Shown here: positions 42,180 through 52,574 of the stretch, piece after piece
Layout: every line of letters begins with the position of its first letter
How positions within the stretch are numbered: position 1 is the stretch's first letter
Origin: Arthrobacter sp. ISL-95
Lineage (GTDB): Bacteria; Actinomycetota; Actinomycetes; Actinomycetales; Micrococcaceae
Length of the DNA: 64,000 bases
Direction of reading: 5' to 3'
Assembly: GCF_018613695.1 (NCBI RefSeq)
Contig: NZ_JAGGPR010000005.1
Coordinates: forward strand, 865,571-929,570
Position numbers and translations under genes: made by a program
Notes under the pieces: generated by a model
The model's input: only the letters and a program-made list of their open reading frames with translations
The model's database searches: none
Told to the model about the DNA's origin: nothing

Positions 42180-43379
42180 TCACTGCCCAGGCCTCAGAAT
42201 CAGCGCAAAATCAGGGTTTTTGTTGTTGCTGATGACCCAAAGGGTGCCGTCGGGAGCTCTGGCTACATCCCTGAGGCGCCCATATTGTCCTGTGAAATAA
42301 GCCACAGGGGAGCCCGCAGTCTCCCCATCGAGCGGAACCGCCCACAGTCGTTGGCCGCGAAGTGCCCCGGTATAGGCCACGCCATCCACGATTTCGAGTC
42401 CACTGGGTGAGGCATCGGACGTTGACGGCCAAACCACCTTCGCGTCAATCAGGCCGCTGCGGCCCGGCGCGCCGGTCACCGTGGGCCAACCGTAATTGCC
42501 TCCCGGGGTGATCAAGTTCAATTCGTCATCCACATCCGGGCCGAATTCGCTGGCCCAAAGATGCCCGTCCCCGTCCCAAGCCAGCCCCTGCACGTTTCGA
42601 TGCCCGTAGCTGTACACAGGATTGTCGCCGAAAGGATTCCCCGGTGCCGGGCGGCCCTCCGGAGTGAGCCGGAGGATCTTGCCGCCCAGGGCGTTTGTGT
42701 CCTGCGGCTGCTCCCGCCGCTGAGAGTCGCCGGTGCCTACGTAAAGGTACCCGTCGGGGCCGAACCGGATCCGGCCGCCGTTGTGCGTGGAGGCTTTGGG
42801 CATTCCGGAGAAGATCACTTCAGGCTCGCCCAAAGTCAACGTGCCACCTGCATCTCCCGTCAGTTTCATGCGCGCAATCCGGTTGTCGCCCGGGGAAGTG
42901 AAATATGCGTATAGCCATCGGTTCGTTGCGAAGTCAGGAGAGAGGGCCAAGCCCAGCAGCCCGCCTTCTCCGCCGGGTTCGACGCCGGGCACCTCGCCGA
43001 CAGTTGCAGCTTGGCCGTTTCGAATGCTCTTGACCTGGGCGGAGTCGCGCTCAGACACTACGGCTGTGCCATCCGGCAGGAAGACCACCGACCATGGCAA
43101 CTGCAGGCCGACGTCGAGCTTTTGGGCGACTTCCGGGATCTGTGGGGTGGTGGGCGTTGCCTCCCCGGGTCCCGAGGTCGACGGCCCTGAAGTGGCTGCA
43201 CCGCCCTGCGCAGGATTGGTGCCCTGGCTCGTTGATATCTCAGGTGTTGCCGCGGTCCCGGGCGACGACGGGCTGCCGGTACATGCCGTCAAGGCAACCA
43301 CCGGCGCAACAAGCAAGGCAAGCGCAGCGGCAGGCACCAACCGCTTACGCCGTTCCGAACGGTGCCTGCCTGTGGTCAT
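42180..43379 (-). CDS. PQQ-dependent sugar dehydrogenase-like lipoprotein (GSDH domain)
   Basis: A 399-residue exported protein. The signal peptide has an arginine-rich front (RHRSERRKR) and lipobox LTAC at Cys33; a Pro/Thr/Ser-rich linker extends to about residue 85. The beta-propeller domain shows LPWSVVFLPDGTAVVSER, then STHNGGRIRFGPDGYLYVGTGD (a conserved histidine) and YSYGHRNVQGLAWD, as in the glucose/sorbosone dehydrogenase family. The function could be a quinoprotein dehydrogenase, but related Gram-positive proteins are uncharacterised. No PQQ-synthesis genes are in the window. Confidence 0.87.
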   Translation of the reverse strand: MTTGRHRSERRKRLVPAAALALLVAPVVALTACTGSPSSPGTAATPEISTSQGTNPAQGGAATSGPSTSGPGEATPTTPQIPEVAQKLDVGLQLPWSVVFLPDGTAVVSERDSAQVKSIRNGQAATVGEVPGVEPGGEGGLLGLALSPDFATNRWLYAYFTSPGDNRIARMKLTGDAGGTLTLGEPEVIFSGMPKASTHNGGRIRFGPDGYLYVGTGDSQRREQPQDTNALGGKILRLTPEGRPAPGNPFGDNPVYSYGHRNVQGLAWDGDGHLWASEFGPDVDDELNLITPGGNYGWPTVTGAPGRSGLIDAKVVWPSTSDASPSGLEIVDGVAYTGALRGQRLWAVPLDGETAGSPVAYFTGQYGRLRDVARAPDGTLWVISNNKNPDFALILRPGQ

Positions 43380-43436
43380 GACCGCCGTGTTCCTAACTGC
43401 TGTTCGCTGCCCCCTTGCCGGGGGCCTTGGCCCGAC

Positions 43437-44468
43437 TCAGTGCCTGCTGCGACGTGGTGGCCGGAAGCCGGCAGCTTCGGCGTGCGCGGATGATTCGAAC
43501 CACACATCGGCAGTTGCCTCGTCATAGCCCGCAGAATCTTCGTCGTGGTAGGTCATGGCTGATGCGCTGGCTTTGACGGGATAACCGTCCCCTGGTGCGC
43601 TGGAGGAGCCGGCGCCGTAAGGGTGCTCGACGGCCAGATGACCCGAGCCCGCCGAGTCTTCGGCCGCGGCTGATTCGGCACCGGGCAGGGTGGGTGAGTG
43701 TGCGTCGGTGTACTCGTGGTGGTGGACCGCGGAGCCGCCCGCATCTGTCCAGGACGATTCCCACTCCGCCTTGTCTGCTGCGGCATCGGTGCCTGCGGTG
43801 CCCGCGGCAGATGCCCCGGGGGACTCCGGAGCGGAGGTTGCAGCAGGTGAACCCGCGTCCCAGTCGTCTACATCGCCGGCGTCTGCCGCGTGGACCTTTG
43901 CTTCGGTGTCCACTACTGGCTCGTCCACTACGGGTTCGTCAATGACAGGCTCGGCCACCGAGGGTGCTGCGATGACGGGTTCCGCAACAGTCAATCCGGG
44001 TGTCGAAGCCGGCTGGATGTCAGAGGCGATAACTGCCGGTGAATCGTCGACGACGTTACGCGGCTCCGCCTCCGCGTCGGTTGTGGCGGGGGAGGCCCCA
44101 TGGGTTTCTTCGGAAGGGGTGGGTCCTGAAGAGGCAGGTTCGACGCCGCTGGATTCCCTGACATCAGGCTCGTAGACCTCTGGCTCGTCGACAGTAGGGC
44201 CGCTGCCCTCGGCGGCCGGCTTACCGAAGTTGGTCACCCCGGCCAGGCCCGCCACACCTGCTGCGGCTACTCCGGCATCCGGGATGGAGGCCGTGTTGCC
44301 GGGCGCCGTCGCTGCCGGGGGAGTAGTGCCGGAAAGTCCGGCGGTGCGATCATCAGCGGGGTTTTGGCTTGAGGTTGAATCGATATTTCCTGTCTTGTTG
44401 CGGTTCATGAGCCACCAAACAATCGCGACAACCAAAACAATGACAATTACCCAAATTAACCAGTCCAT
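43437..44468 (-). CDS. Membrane-anchored acidic protein with C-terminal 'sunset'-like domain
   Basis: A 343-residue protein with one membrane helix (residues about 3-22, IWVIVIVLVVAIVWW), a long low-complexity acidic region rich in Ala, Glu, Asp, Pro and Val (residues about 30-280, including VIDEPVVDEPVVDTEA), and a compact C-terminal domain of about 50 residues with GDGYPVKASASAMTYH and ATADVWFESSAHAEAAGFRP. That tail resembles a domain annotated as 'sunset' in some actinobacterial proteins; I cannot verify this here. The start ATG 44468 has AAGGG 8 bases upstream. The protein should be anchored with the domain on the outside or inside depending on topology. No function is assigned. Confidence 0.7.
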   Translation of the reverse strand: MDWLIWVIVIVLVVAIVWWLMNRNKTGNIDSTSSQNPADDRTAGLSGTTPPAATAPGNTASIPDAGVAAAGVAGLAGVTNFGKPAAEGSGPTVDEPEVYEPDVRESSGVEPASSGPTPSEETHGASPATTDAEAEPRNVVDDSPAVIASDIQPASTPGLTVAEPVIAAPSVAEPVIDEPVVDEPVVDTEAKVHAADAGDVDDWDAGSPAATSAPESPGASAAGTAGTDAAADKAEWESSWTDAGGSAVHHHEYTDAHSPTLPGAESAAAEDSAGSGHLAVEHPYGAGSSSAPGDGYPVKASASAMTYHDEDSAGYDEATADVWFESSAHAEAAGFRPPRRSRH

Positions 44469-44936
44469 GGGGGAGGCCCTTCTGCTCACAGGGGTGCAGC
44501 TCGTGGTAATCCCGACGTTACGTGCCCGCTAATGGGCTGTCCAGCGTTTGACCTGCTGCTTCGCAGCCCGAAATTATCAGCCTCCTGACTATGCGGGCCC
44601 GAAAATAAGCAGGAAACAGGTAATTCCCTCCAGTCGCCTGGCCAGGCTCCATGGACATCAAAAGGCCGCAGGATTCTGTGCAAATTGGCAGGCCGGAAGT
44701 GTTGGCGCCACCGTCGCGGCCATGAATGTCACGGCCTCGGCGGTTTCGCAGCAGCATCGGATATAGCCACAGCCATGGCAAGGCCGGACTCCACAACTGA
44801 ACATACGAGAAATGGTGAGGAAGTCGCTGCCGGAGTCCAGGCCCTCATCAGTCGGACAAATGGACAGACAGTCGCAACATTCGAAAGTCCGGGCTTAACC
44901 CGGCGTGCAACAGCGTCGGCAGGTGCCCGGTACACA
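44469..44936. other. 468-bp intergenic region with no convincing gene
   Basis: Short open frames exist on both strands, but none has a ribosome site, conserved motif or codon bias like its neighbours. A hairpin CCGGG-CTTAA-CCCGG is near 44890-44904. The right-hand end contains the ilvD promoter. No riboswitch or known RNA was recognised. Confidence 0.5.
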
Positions 44937-44942
44937 TAGACT
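44937..44942 (+). promoter_or_regulatory. -10 box of ilvD (leaderless)
   Basis: TAGACT is followed after 7 bases by ATG 44950, with no ribosome site. A leaderless transcript is likely. Confidence 0.55.
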
Positions 44943-44949
44943 TTGGACC

Positions 44950-46671
44950 ATGAGTGACACCACCCAAATTGCGACAGACAACACCCCGGACATCAAACCC
45001 CGCAGCAGGGTGGTGACCGACGGCATTCACGCGGCACCGGCCCGTGGCATGTTCCGCGCGGTGGGCATGGGCGACGACGACTTCGCCAAACCGCAGATTG
45101 GGGTCGCCAGTTCTTGGAACGAGATCACCCCCTGCAATCTCTCCCTGAACCGCCTCGCCCAAGGTGCCAAGGAAGGCGTCCATGCAGGCGGCGGTTTCCC
45201 CATGCAGTTCGGCACCATCTCCGTTTCAGACGGTATCTCCATGGGTCACGAGGGCATGCACTTCTCCCTGGTTTCCCGTGAGGTGATCGCAGACTCCGTG
45301 GAGACCGTGATGCAGGCCGAGCGCATCGACGGCTCGGTGCTCCTGGCTGGCTGCGACAAGTCCCTCCCGGGCATGCTCATGGCCGCTGCCCGCCTGGACC
45401 TCGCGTCGGTCTTCCTTTACGCAGGCTCCATCATGCCGGGCTGGGTCAAGCTTGAAGACGGCTCGGAGAAGGAAGTCACCCTTATTGATGCCTTCGAGGC
45501 AGTGGGCGCTTGTGCCGCCGGCAAAATGAGCATGGAAGACCTCACCCGGATCGAAAAGGCCATCTGTCCCGGCGAAGGCGCCTGTGGCGGCATGTACACG
45601 GCCAACACCATGGCCTGCATCGGGGAGGCCTTGGGCATGTCCCTCCCGGGTTCGGCCGCCCCGCCGTCGGCAGACCGCCGTCGTGATGATTTCGCCCGTA
45701 AGTCCGGCGAAGCGGTGGTCAACCTGCTGCGCCTGGGCATCACGGCACGTGACATCATGACCAAAAAGGCGTTCGAGAACGCCATCGCCGTCACCATGGC
45801 GTTCGGCGGTTCCACCAACGCCGTGCTGCACCTGCTCGCGATCGCCCGCGAGGCCGAAGTTGAGCTGACGCTGGATGACTTCAACCGCATCGGTGACAAA
45901 ATCCCGCACCTGGGCGACCTAAAGCCTTTCGGCCGCTACGTAATGACCGACGTCGACAAGATCGGCGGCGTGCCGGTCATTATGAAGGCACTGCTCGACG
46001 CCGGACTGCTGCACGGTGACTGCCTCACCGTGACAGGGAAGACCCTCGCCGAAAACCTTGCCTCGATCAACCCGCCGGACCTTGATGGCAAGATCCTCCG
46101 CGCGTTGGACAACCCGATCCACAAGACCGGCGGCATCACCATCCTCCACGGTTCAATGGCCCCGGAAGGTGCCGTCGTGAAGAGCGCAGGCTTCGACGCG
46201 GACGTCTTTGAAGGAACTGCGCGTGTCTTCGAACGCGAGCAGGGCGCCCTCAGCGCGTTGGACAACGGCGAAATCAACAAGGGCGACGTCGTGGTTATCC
46301 GTTATGAAGGCCCCAAGGGTGGTCCCGGCATGCGCGAAATGCTGGCCATCACCGGAGCCATCAAGGGCGCAGGCCTTGGCAAGGACGTCCTGCTGCTGAC
46401 CGATGGCCGCTTCTCGGGTGGCACAACAGGCTTGTGCATCGGCCACGTTGCGCCTGAAGCCGTCGACGGCGGGCCCATTGCCTTCGTGAAGGACGGCGAC
46501 CGCATTCGTGTGGATATCGCCGCACGCTCCTTCGACCTCCTGGTGGACGAGGCCGAGCTCGAAGCCCGCAAGGAAGGCTGGGAACCGCTTCCCGCCAAGT
46601 TCACCAAGGGTGTGCTGGCCAAGTACGCCAAGCTTGTCCACAGTGCCTCCACCGGAGCGTACTGCGGATAA
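44950..46671 (+). CDS. ilvD: Dihydroxy-acid dehydratase IlvD
   Basis: A 573-residue iron-sulfur enzyme converting 2,3-dihydroxyacids to the 2-oxoacid precursors of valine and isoleucine. The cluster cysteines are visible in [19 protein letters not shown] and [13 protein letters not shown]; the C-terminal [18 protein letters not shown] is also diagnostic. The frame is open to 44905, but ATG 44950 has the -10 box and matches the conserved start. A hairpin follows the stop, and the next genes are ilvBNC. Confidence 0.96.
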   Translation: MSDTTQIATDNTPDIKPRSRVVTDGIHAAPARGMFRAVGMGDDDFAKPQIGVASSWNEITPCNLSLNRLAQGAKEGVHAGGGFPMQFGTISVSDGISMGHEGMHFSLVSREVIADSVETVMQAERIDGSVLLAGCDKSLPGMLMAAARLDLASVFLYAGSIMPGWVKLEDGSEKEVTLIDAFEAVGACAAGKMSMEDLTRIEKAICPGEGACGGMYTANTMACIGEALGMSLPGSAAPPSADRRRDDFARKSGEAVVNLLRLGITARDIMTKKAFENAIAVTMAFGGSTNAVLHLLAIAREAEVELTLDDFNRIGDKIPHLGDLKPFGRYVMTDVDKIGGVPVIMKALLDAGLLHGDCLTVTGKTLAENLASINPPDLDGKILRALDNPIHKTGGITILHGSMAPEGAVVKSAGFDADVFEGTARVFEREQGALSALDNGEINKGDVVVIRYEGPKGGPGMREMLAITGAIKGAGLGKDVLLLTDGRFSGGTTGLCIGHVAPEAVDGGPIAFVKDGDRIRVDIAARSFDLLVDEAELEARKEGWEPLPAKFTKGVLAKYAKLVHSASTGAYCG

Positions 46672-46674
46672 CTC

Positions 46675-46716
46675 CTGCCGGACTCCGGCTGTCATGAGCC
46701 GGCCGGAGTCCGGCAG
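46675..46716 (+). terminator. Hairpin after ilvD
   Basis: A perfect 15-bp stem (46675-46689 with 46702-46716) with a 12-base loop immediately follows the ilvD stop. There is no T-run, so it may be a weak or Rho-assisted terminator. Confidence 0.7.
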
Positions 46717-46736
46717 GCGGACATCACTGTCCAAAT

Positions 46737-46788
46737 AGTGAGATATGGTAGAGGTCAATTGACACGTATCTCACTTAGAGGGAACACT
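46737..46788 (+). promoter_or_regulatory. ilvB promoter with a 9-bp inverted repeat
   Basis: TTGACA (46759-46764) is a perfect -35 box, with AACACT (46783-46788) as a weak -10 after 18 bases and the leader-peptide ATG 6 bases later. The arms AGTGAGATA (46737-46745) and TATCTCACT (46767-46775) flank the -35 box, which is the layout of an operator. A ribosome site GAGGGA (46778-46783) is 11 bases before the leader ATG. Confidence 0.55.
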
Positions 46789-46794
46789 GAACGC

Positions 46795-46848
46795 ATGATC
46801 ACATTCGTTACCGTCGGCGTCGTCGTCCTTACCAAGCGCGTGGCTTAG
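46795..46848 (+). CDS. ilv leader peptide (attenuator)
   Basis: A 17-residue open frame, [17 protein letters not shown], contains six valines (three in a row), one isoleucine and one leucine. It ends 28 bases before a strong terminator, and ilvB begins 54 bases after that. This is the arrangement of the valine/leucine/isoleucine-sensing leader of ilvBNC operons, as known in Corynebacterium. Ribosome stalling at the valine codons when valine is scarce should prevent terminator formation. Confidence 0.85.
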   Translation: MITFVTVGVVVLTKRVA

Positions 46849-46875
46849 CCCGACTGGTAACGAACCGTCACGCGC

Positions 46876-46916
46876 AAACCCCTCGAAGAGCCGGAAGGCT
46901 GAGGGGTTTTTTTATT
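46876..46916 (+). terminator. Attenuator terminator of the ilvB leader
   Basis: A 9-bp outer stem (46876-46884 with 46901-46909) surrounds an inner stem AGCC-GGAA-GGCT, and is followed by TTTTTTATT. Two alternative pairings exist upstream: CGTTACC (46806-46812) with GGTAACG (46856-46862), and GCGCGTG (46836-46842) with CACGCGC (46869-46875). They cross, so they exclude each other, as expected of an attenuator. Confidence 0.85.
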
Positions 46917-46963
46917 CCCCGAAGCAAGACCCATCTATTGAAGATCCACTAAGGAAGAGTCCG

Positions 46964-48868
46964 ATGAGCAAAGGATCGCCGATCAGCCCCTCGCTGATGG
47001 CTGCAAAGTCCGCTGGAGCCCACAAAGCTCCGGAAAAGGTCGACCGTACGGCTGAGGCCGTCGTCGTCGACGCTGCTGCACCTCTCTCTCCTGTACTTGG
47101 GCCGAACACCGTTGTACCCCCAACGGTGATGTCCGGCTCGCAAGCAATTGTCCGCTCGCTCGAAGAACTCGGCGTGGACGATATTTTCGGTTTGCCCGGT
47201 GGCGCGATCCTGCCCACCTATGACCCCTTGATGGCTTCCAGCATGAATCACATCCTGGTCCGTCACGAACAGGGAGCCGGCCACGCCGCGCAAGGCTACG
47301 CCATGGTTACCGGACGGGTTGGCGTTTGCATCGCCACCTCAGGACCCGGTGCCACCAACCTCGTTACCGCCATCATGGACGCCCACATGGACTCCGTGCC
47401 GATGGTGGCTATCACCGGCCAGGTTTCCAGCGGAGTCATCGGCACCGATGCTTTCCAGGAAGCGGACATCGTGGGAATCACGATGCCCATCACCAAGCAC
47501 TCTTTCCTGGTCACTGACCCCAATGACATCCCGCATGTCATGGCAGAGGCGTTCCACCTGGCATCCACGGGCCGTCCGGGCCCGGTCCTGGTGGATATTG
47601 CCAAGGACGCCCAGGTTGGCCAGATGACCTTCTCCTGGCCGCCGAAAGTCGATTTGCCCGGCTATCGTCCCGTAGTGCGGGGCCACAACAAGCAGGTCCG
47701 TGAAGCTGCCAAGCTGATCGCTGCCTCCAGCAAGCCGGTCCTCTACGTGGGCGGCGGTGTGGTCAAGGGCCACGCCTCTGCAGAGCTCATGGAGCTCGCG
47801 TTGGCTACCGGCGCTCCCGTGGTCACCACCTTGATGGCCCGTGGCGCCTTCCCGGATTCGCATCCGCAGCACGTGGGCATGCCCGGCATGCACGGTTCCG
47901 TCTCCGCCGTTACCGCCCTTCAGCAGGCGGACCTCCTGATCACGCTGGGAGCCAGGTTTGATGACCGCGTCACCGGTGTGCTGAAGACCTTTGCCCCGTT
48001 TGCCAAAGTCATTCACGCTGACATCGATCCCGCGGAGATTTCCAAAAACCGCACTGCCGACGTCCCGATCGTTGGCTCGGTCAAGGAAATCATTCCGGAG
48101 CTCACCGAGGCCGTTAAGACGCAATTCCAACTGAGCGGGACCCCGGACCTGGATTCCTGGTGGGCCTTCCTTGGCAACCTTCGCGACACTTACCCCCTGG
48201 GATGGACCGAGCCTGAAGATGGACTGACCGCCCCGCAGCGCGTGATCAAGCGCATCGGTGAGCTCACAGGTCCGGAAGGCATCTATGTAGCCGGCGTGGG
48301 CCAGCACCAGATGTGGGCAGCGCAGTTCATCAAGTACGAGCGCCCTCACGCCTGGCTGAACTCCGGTGGTGCAGGAACCATGGGATACTCGGTTCCGGCA
48401 GCCATGGGCGCCAAAGTGGGTGAACCGGACCGCGTGGTGTGGGCCATCGACGGTGACGGCTGCTTCCAGATGACCAATCAGGAACTTGCCACCTGCGCCA
48501 TCAACAACATCCCCATCAAGGTCGCCATCATCAACAACTCCTCGCTGGGCATGGTCCGTCAATGGCAGACACTGTTCTACGAGGGCCGCTATTCAAATAC
48601 GGATCTGAACACAGGCCACGACACCGTCCGGATTCCGGACTTCGTGAAACTGGCTGATGCTTACGGTTGCGCGGCACTGCGTTGTGAGCGTGACGAAGAC
48701 ATCGACGCCACCATCCAGAAGGCTCTCGAAATTAATGACCGCCCGGTGGTCATCGACTTCGTCGTCAGCCCCAACTCGATGGTGTGGCCGATGGTGCCTT
48801 CGGGCGTCAGCAATGACCAGATCCAGGTTGCACGTAACATGACCCCGGAATGGGAAGAGGAGGACTAG
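46964..48868 (+). CDS. ilvB: Acetolactate synthase large subunit IlvB
   Basis: A 634-residue thiamine diphosphate enzyme for the first common step of branched-chain amino acid synthesis. The N-terminal 50 residues are an extra low-complexity stretch. Conserved parts are [34 protein letters not shown] (catalytic Glu), and the ThDP motif [16 protein letters not shown] ending in NN. AAGGAAGAG stands 6 bases before the ATG. It is controlled by the leader attenuator and followed by ilvN after 2 bases. Confidence 0.96.
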   Translation: MSKGSPISPSLMAAKSAGAHKAPEKVDRTAEAVVVDAAAPLSPVLGPNTVVPPTVMSGSQAIVRSLEELGVDDIFGLPGGAILPTYDPLMASSMNHILVRHEQGAGHAAQGYAMVTGRVGVCIATSGPGATNLVTAIMDAHMDSVPMVAITGQVSSGVIGTDAFQEADIVGITMPITKHSFLVTDPNDIPHVMAEAFHLASTGRPGPVLVDIAKDAQVGQMTFSWPPKVDLPGYRPVVRGHNKQVREAAKLIAASSKPVLYVGGGVVKGHASAELMELALATGAPVVTTLMARGAFPDSHPQHVGMPGMHGSVSAVTALQQADLLITLGARFDDRVTGVLKTFAPFAKVIHADIDPAEISKNRTADVPIVGSVKEIIPELTEAVKTQFQLSGTPDLDSWWAFLGNLRDTYPLGWTEPEDGLTAPQRVIKRIGELTGPEGIYVAGVGQHQMWAAQFIKYERPHAWLNSGGAGTMGYSVPAAMGAKVGEPDRVVWAIDGDGCFQMTNQELATCAINNIPIKVAIINNSSLGMVRQWQTLFYEGRYSNTDLNTGHDTVRIPDFVKLADAYGCAALRCERDEDIDATIQKALEINDRPVVIDFVVSPNSMVWPMVPSGVSNDQIQVARNMTPEWEEED

Positions 48869-48870
48869 GC

Positions 48871-49383
48871 ATGAGCCGTCACACACTGTCTGTTCTGGTC
48901 GAAGACAAGCCCGGCGTGCTGACCCGCGTGGCCAGCCTCTTCGCCAGGCGAGCGTTCAACATCAATTCCCTTGCTGTGGGACCCACCGAGGTTCCCGGCA
49001 TGTCCCGCATGACGGTTGTCGTCGACGCCGACGGCGACCTCATCGAGCAGGTCACCAAGCAGCTCAACAAGTTGGTCAATGTGATCAAGATTGTTGAGCT
49101 GACTTCCGAATCTTCCGTACAACGAGACCACATCCTGGTCAAGGTACGTGCGGATGCCGCGACACGTCTGCAGGTTACCCAAGCTGCAGACCTGTTCCGT
49201 GCCGCAGTCGTCGACGTCTCCACAGACTCGTTGGTGATTGAGGCAACCGGTACCCCCGAGAAGCTCGCTGCGCTCTTGTCAGTGCTCGAGCCGTTCGGCA
49301 TCCGTGAAATCGTGCAGTCCGGCACCTTGGCCGTTGGACGGGGATCCCGCTCCATGAGTGACAGGGCGCTCCGCTCCGCGTGA
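48871..49383 (+). CDS. ilvN: Acetolactate synthase small (regulatory) subunit
   Basis: A 170-residue regulatory subunit with an N-terminal ACT domain (HTLSVLVEDKPGVLTRVASL and the NINSLAVGPTE region). It binds valine and controls IlvB activity. GAGGAGGA lies 8 bases before ATG 48871. The stop is followed by 76 bases before ilvC. The longer IlvH/IlvN-type C-terminus is present (VQRDHILVKV). Confidence 0.95.
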   Translation: MSRHTLSVLVEDKPGVLTRVASLFARRAFNINSLAVGPTEVPGMSRMTVVVDADGDLIEQVTKQLNKLVNVIKIVELTSESSVQRDHILVKVRADAATRLQVTQAADLFRAAVVDVSTDSLVIEATGTPEKLAALLSVLEPFGIREIVQSGTLAVGRGSRSMSDRALRSA

Positions 49384-49399
49384 ATCGCCGGTTCGGTGA

Positions 49400-50485
<1,086 letters not shown>

Positions 50486-50516
50486 TCCTTCGGTGCCGGC
50501 CTAGCGGCTGCGCACT

Positions 50517-50555
50517 ACGACGCCCGTCCGGCGAACAAAGCCGGGCGGGCGTCGT
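50517..50555 (+). terminator. Terminator of the ilvBNC operon
   Basis: A 16-bp stem (50517-50532 with 50540-50555, one G-T pair) with loop GAACAAA lies 31 bases after the ilvC stop. It has little T-run. Confidence 0.75.
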
Positions 50556-50727
50556 CGCGTATGATCCACCGTTTCTCCACCGAGTTGCGCAGCCGTCAGG
50601 GCTGTGAACTTCTTCACAACCGCTGCCGGTCCGGCCGTAACATCCCTCCCCGGCACCGGAATCCCCGCCCGGATTCGATATTCTGGGCTGGTCCCGGCGC
50701 CGAGCCCCGGGCCACGCATCCGCTCCT

Positions 50728-50757
50728 TGTCCAGTTCTGTCCAAAGTTGTCCAAAGT
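50728..50757 (+). repeat. Three 10-bp direct repeats before serA
   Basis: TGTCCAGTTC (50728-50737), TGTCCAAAGT (50738-50747) and TGTCCAAAGT (50748-50757) are head-to-tail with a 10-base period. The last unit abuts the AAGG ribosome site, 12 bases before the start. One helical turn of spacing would let a protein bind the same face; an RNA role is possible. Confidence 0.55.
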
Positions 50758-50769
50758 AAGGTGCCACCC

Positions 50770-52365
50770 GTGTCAGCCAGCAAACCCGTCGTCCTCCTCG
50801 CCGAGGAACTTTCGCCCGCCACAGTCGAGGCACTGGGCCCGGACTTTGAAATCCGACAGACCGACGGCGCCGACCGTTCCCAGCTGCTGTCCGCCATTGC
50901 CGACGTCGATGCCATCCTGGTCCGCTCGGCTACCCAAGTGGATGCCGAAGCAATCGCTGCGGCGAAGAACCTCAAGGTCATCGCCCGTGCAGGCGTGGGC
51001 CTGGACAACGTGGACATCAAGTCTGCAACGCAGGCCGGCGTCATGGTGGTCAACGCCCCGACGTCCAACATCGTCTCTGCCGCAGAGCTCACCGTGGGGC
51101 ACATCCTCAGCCTCGCCCGCCACATTCCGCAGGCCAGCTCTGCGTTGAAAAACGGCGAGTGGAAGCGCTCAAAGTACACAGGAATCGAACTCTTCGAAAA
51201 GAAGATCGGCATCATCGGCCTGGGCCGCATCGGCGCTTTGGTTGCTGCACGCCTCCAGGGCTTCGAAACCGAGATCCTCGCCTACGACCCCTACATCACG
51301 GCCGCACGCGCAGCCCAGTTGGGCGTCAAGCTGGTCACCTTGGATGAGCTGCTGCAGAATTCGGACTTCATTACCATCCACATGCCCAAGACACCGGAGA
51401 CGGTAGGCATGCTGGGCGCTGACGCTTTCCGCAAGATGAAGGAATCCGCCTACGTCATCAACGTGGCACGTGGCGGCCTCGTGGACGAAGAGGCGCTCTA
51501 CACTGCGTTGAAGGAGGGACAGATTGCCGGCGCCGGTGTTGACGTCTTCGTCAAGGAGCCCAGCACCGACCTGCCGTTCTTCGAACTCGACAACGTCATT
51601 GTGACCCCGCACCTGGGTGCGTCCACCGATGAGGCACAGGAGAAGGCAGGCGTATCAGTTGCCAAGTCCGTGCGTCTAGCCCTCGCCGGCGAGCTCGTAC
51701 CGGACGCCGTGAACGTTGCCGGCGGGGTCATCGCTCCGGACGTGCGCCCTGGTATCCCGTTGATCGAGAAGCTGGGGCGGATCTTCACTGCGCTGACCCA
51801 CGCTTCCCTGACGCAGATCGACGTCGAGGTAGCCGGTGAAATTGCCGCACTGGACGTCAAGGTGCTCGAACTTGCCGCACTGAAGGGCGTTTTCGCCGAT
51901 GTGGTCACGGAGCAGGTCTCTTACGTGAATGCTCCGGTGATTGCCGAACAGCGCGGCATCAACACCCGCCTCATCACCACCCCGGACGCTGAGGACTACC
52001 GCAACGTCCTGACCATCCGTGGTGCGCTTAGCGATGGCTCCCAGATCTCCGTTGCCGGAACCCTGACAGGCCCCAAGCAGGTTGAGAAGCTTGTAGGAGT
52101 CAACGGGTACGACGTCGAAATTCCCATCAGCGAACACCTGGTTGTTGTGGCATACGCCGACCGTCCGGGCGTGATCGGCACCATCGGACACATCCTGGGC
52201 ATGAACAACATCAACATCGGCGGGATGCAGGTGGCACGCCAGACCGAAGGCGGCCAGGTTCTCGCGCTCCTGACCATCGACAGTTCCGTTCCGCAGCAGG
52301 TGCTGGAAGCCATCAAGGCCGGCATTGGCGCAGAGATGGTCCGTGAAGTGGACCTGGAGGACTAG
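50770..52365 (+). CDS. serA: D-3-phosphoglycerate dehydrogenase
   Basis: A 531-residue long-form SerA that starts serine synthesis. The N-terminal catalytic domain is followed by the NAD-binding motif GIIGLGRIGALVAARL, with the catalytic MPKTPETVGMLG and NVARGGLVDEEAL regions, then the ASB domain and a C-terminal ACT domain (HLVVVAYADRPGVIGTIG). GTG 50770 has AAGG 8 bases upstream and gives the conserved start MSASKPVV; the GTG at 50761 overlaps the ribosome site. A terminator follows. Serine feedback through the ACT domain is expected. Confidence 0.95.
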   Translation: MSASKPVVLLAEELSPATVEALGPDFEIRQTDGADRSQLLSAIADVDAILVRSATQVDAEAIAAAKNLKVIARAGVGLDNVDIKSATQAGVMVVNAPTSNIVSAAELTVGHILSLARHIPQASSALKNGEWKRSKYTGIELFEKKIGIIGLGRIGALVAARLQGFETEILAYDPYITAARAAQLGVKLVTLDELLQNSDFITIHMPKTPETVGMLGADAFRKMKESAYVINVARGGLVDEEALYTALKEGQIAGAGVDVFVKEPSTDLPFFELDNVIVTPHLGASTDEAQEKAGVSVAKSVRLALAGELVPDAVNVAGGVIAPDVRPGIPLIEKLGRIFTALTHASLTQIDVEVAGEIAALDVKVLELAALKGVFADVVTEQVSYVNAPVIAEQRGINTRLITTPDAEDYRNVLTIRGALSDGSQISVAGTLTGPKQVEKLVGVNGYDVEIPISEHLVVVAYADRPGVIGTIGHILGMNNINIGGMQVARQTEGGQVLALLTIDSSVPQQVLEAIKAGIGAEMVREVDLED

Positions 52366-52420
52366 CACTGATCCTTATCAGTTAGGTTCGCGTGCCGGCG
52401 ACACACCTTGGCACGCAGGA

Positions 52421-52487
52421 GTGGCCGGTCTGCTTACAATGGCTGGGTCCGGGATTCGGACCCGGCAGCAGGCCGGCCACAACTTTT
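52421..52487 (+). terminator. Terminator of serA
   Basis: A large hairpin: an outer 14-bp stem (52421-52434 with 52467-52480, one G-T pair) encloses an inner hairpin GGGTCCG-GGATT-CGGACCC (52445-52463), and is followed by AACTTTTT. It lies 55 bases after the serA stop. Confidence 0.85.
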
Positions 52488-52574
52488 TGCACATACAGCC
52501 CGGTATTCCTCTGTGTCTTTTGAGGAATCACGGAGCATGTGTGCGCGCCCGCAATCAAGGTCTCAGGGAGCCCA

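Noticed and set aside
44685..44939. 84-residue open frame between 43437-44468 gene and ilvD
   Set aside because: No ribosome site, no conserved motif, and it overlaps the ilvD promoter.
47339..48562. 407-residue open frame antisense to ilvB
   Set aside because: Same cause; no family motif and no ribosome site, and ilvB is certain.
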